A stretch of 64,000 nucleotides of DNA, taken from the NCBI GenBank assembly GCA_009692155.1, contig SHZW01000010.1, positions 25,046-89,045 of the forward strand, written 5' to 3'. The DNA is from Nitrospiraceae bacterium. GTDB taxonomy: Bacteria > Nitrospirota > Nitrospiria > Nitrospirales > Nitrospiraceae. Position 1 is the stretch's first letter, and every line of letters begins with the position of its first letter. This document shows positions 63,808 through 64,000 of this stretch, one piece after another. Under the pieces are notes generated by a model, which worked only from the letters and a program-made list of their open reading frames with translations, was not told the DNA's origin and did no database searches. The position numbers and the translations under genes were made by a program.

Positions 63808-63996
63808 CTAGGCTTTTGCGCCGGTCTGTGATCCCAGAAAGACCCGGAGCCGCTCGCGCATCAGCTCCTCGCCCTCGCTCTTCGAGAGCCATCCCTTGCG
63901 CGCCAGCAGGCTCAGCAGCGCGGCGGATTCCATCTTGTAGGAGGTTACCAGCGCTTTGAGCGAGGTGAGGTCGCGCGGGTCGATCAGTTCAGGCAT
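63808..63996 (-). CDS. Small protein upstream of ferredoxin:thioredoxin reductase
   Basis: 62 residues, entirely helical in appearance: DPRDLTSLKALVTSYKMESA, ALLSLLARKGWLSKSEGEEL, MRERLRVFLG. No family recognised. The ATG at 63996 is four bases from the window edge, so a longer upstream start cannot be excluded. Ten bases separate its stop from the FTR start, suggesting an operon. Confidence 0.55.
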   Translation of the reverse strand: MPELIDPRDLTSLKALVTSYKMESAALLSLLARKGWLSKSEGEELMRERLRVFLGSQTGAKA

Positions 63997-64000
63997 GGGC

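Noticed and set aside
1..64000. rRNA, tRNA or complete insertion sequences
   Set aside because: No conserved rRNA block, cloverleaf with CCA end, or transposase motif was recognised; a tRNA scan would settle this.

Overview
The window looks like a GC-rich chromosome segment from the phylum Nitrospirota, most likely a Nitrospira-type bacterium. I infer this from remembered gene content (a DUF692 protein, an orphan [4Fe-4S]-type LarE, ferredoxin:thioredoxin reductase, ArsM/ArsS arsenosugar genes, clustered PilZ proteins, an F0-only ATP synthase cluster) and from the unusual dispersed repeats. No rRNA or tRNA gene was recognised, so the assignment rests on gene content only.

Layout. 0-5 kb: a truncated DHH phosphoesterase, a LOG-family protein, then DUF692, tRNA-dihydrouridine synthase and Maf in one direction. 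5-14 kb: an accessory-looking stretch with three toxin-antitoxin-type modules (MazEF, an AbiEii-like nucleotidyltransferase with a small partner, VapBC), five PilZ-type genes of which two are broken, a decayed glucose-6-phosphate dehydrogenase end, and small proteins (VF530, GroES, RluE, SWIB). 14-24 kb: an MsbA-like ABC exporter, NadB, a PabB/TrpE-like plus PabC-like pair, and ATP synthase F0 genes atpI-B-E-F without F1. 23-31 kb: LarE, an active/inactive M16 peptidase pair, RlmN, a periplasmic lytic transglycosylase and ZapB-like/ZapA. 31-44 kb: RNase Y, YmdB, XseA, XseB, TlyA, a sugar epimerase, rhodanese, CutA, an M23 peptidase, Fhs, HflK/HflC and a fatty-acid desaturase. 44-55 kb: arsenic metabolism (ArsM, ArsS, TIGR04282 and TIGR04283 glycosyltransferases) interleaved with an aldo/keto reductase, a TPR-2OG oxygenase, BolA/Grx4, a short-chain dehydrogenase and a heme-type diguanylate cyclase. 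55-64 kb: a tight operon of an ATP-grasp-like protein, a glutaredoxin-like protein, KamA and dCTP deaminase, then a YkgJ-DUF2156 protein, a NorQ/CbbQ ATPase and ferredoxin:thioredoxin reductase.

The most unusual property is a set of about a dozen unrelated 'short-word' repeat families. Each is a 5-12 base word repeated with variation, usually followed by the complementary word so that an imperfect hairpin forms. They fill most intergenic gaps. They also run in frame into the coding regions of at least eleven proteins, as N-terminal extensions, C-terminal tails or internal linkers; one gene at 60.7-62.3 kb carries three different families. A second, distinct palindrome class (12-bp arms around one base) flanks the mazEF module. 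Several good sigma-70-type promoters are placed so that transcription would start at or beside the start codon, suggesting leaderless mRNAs.
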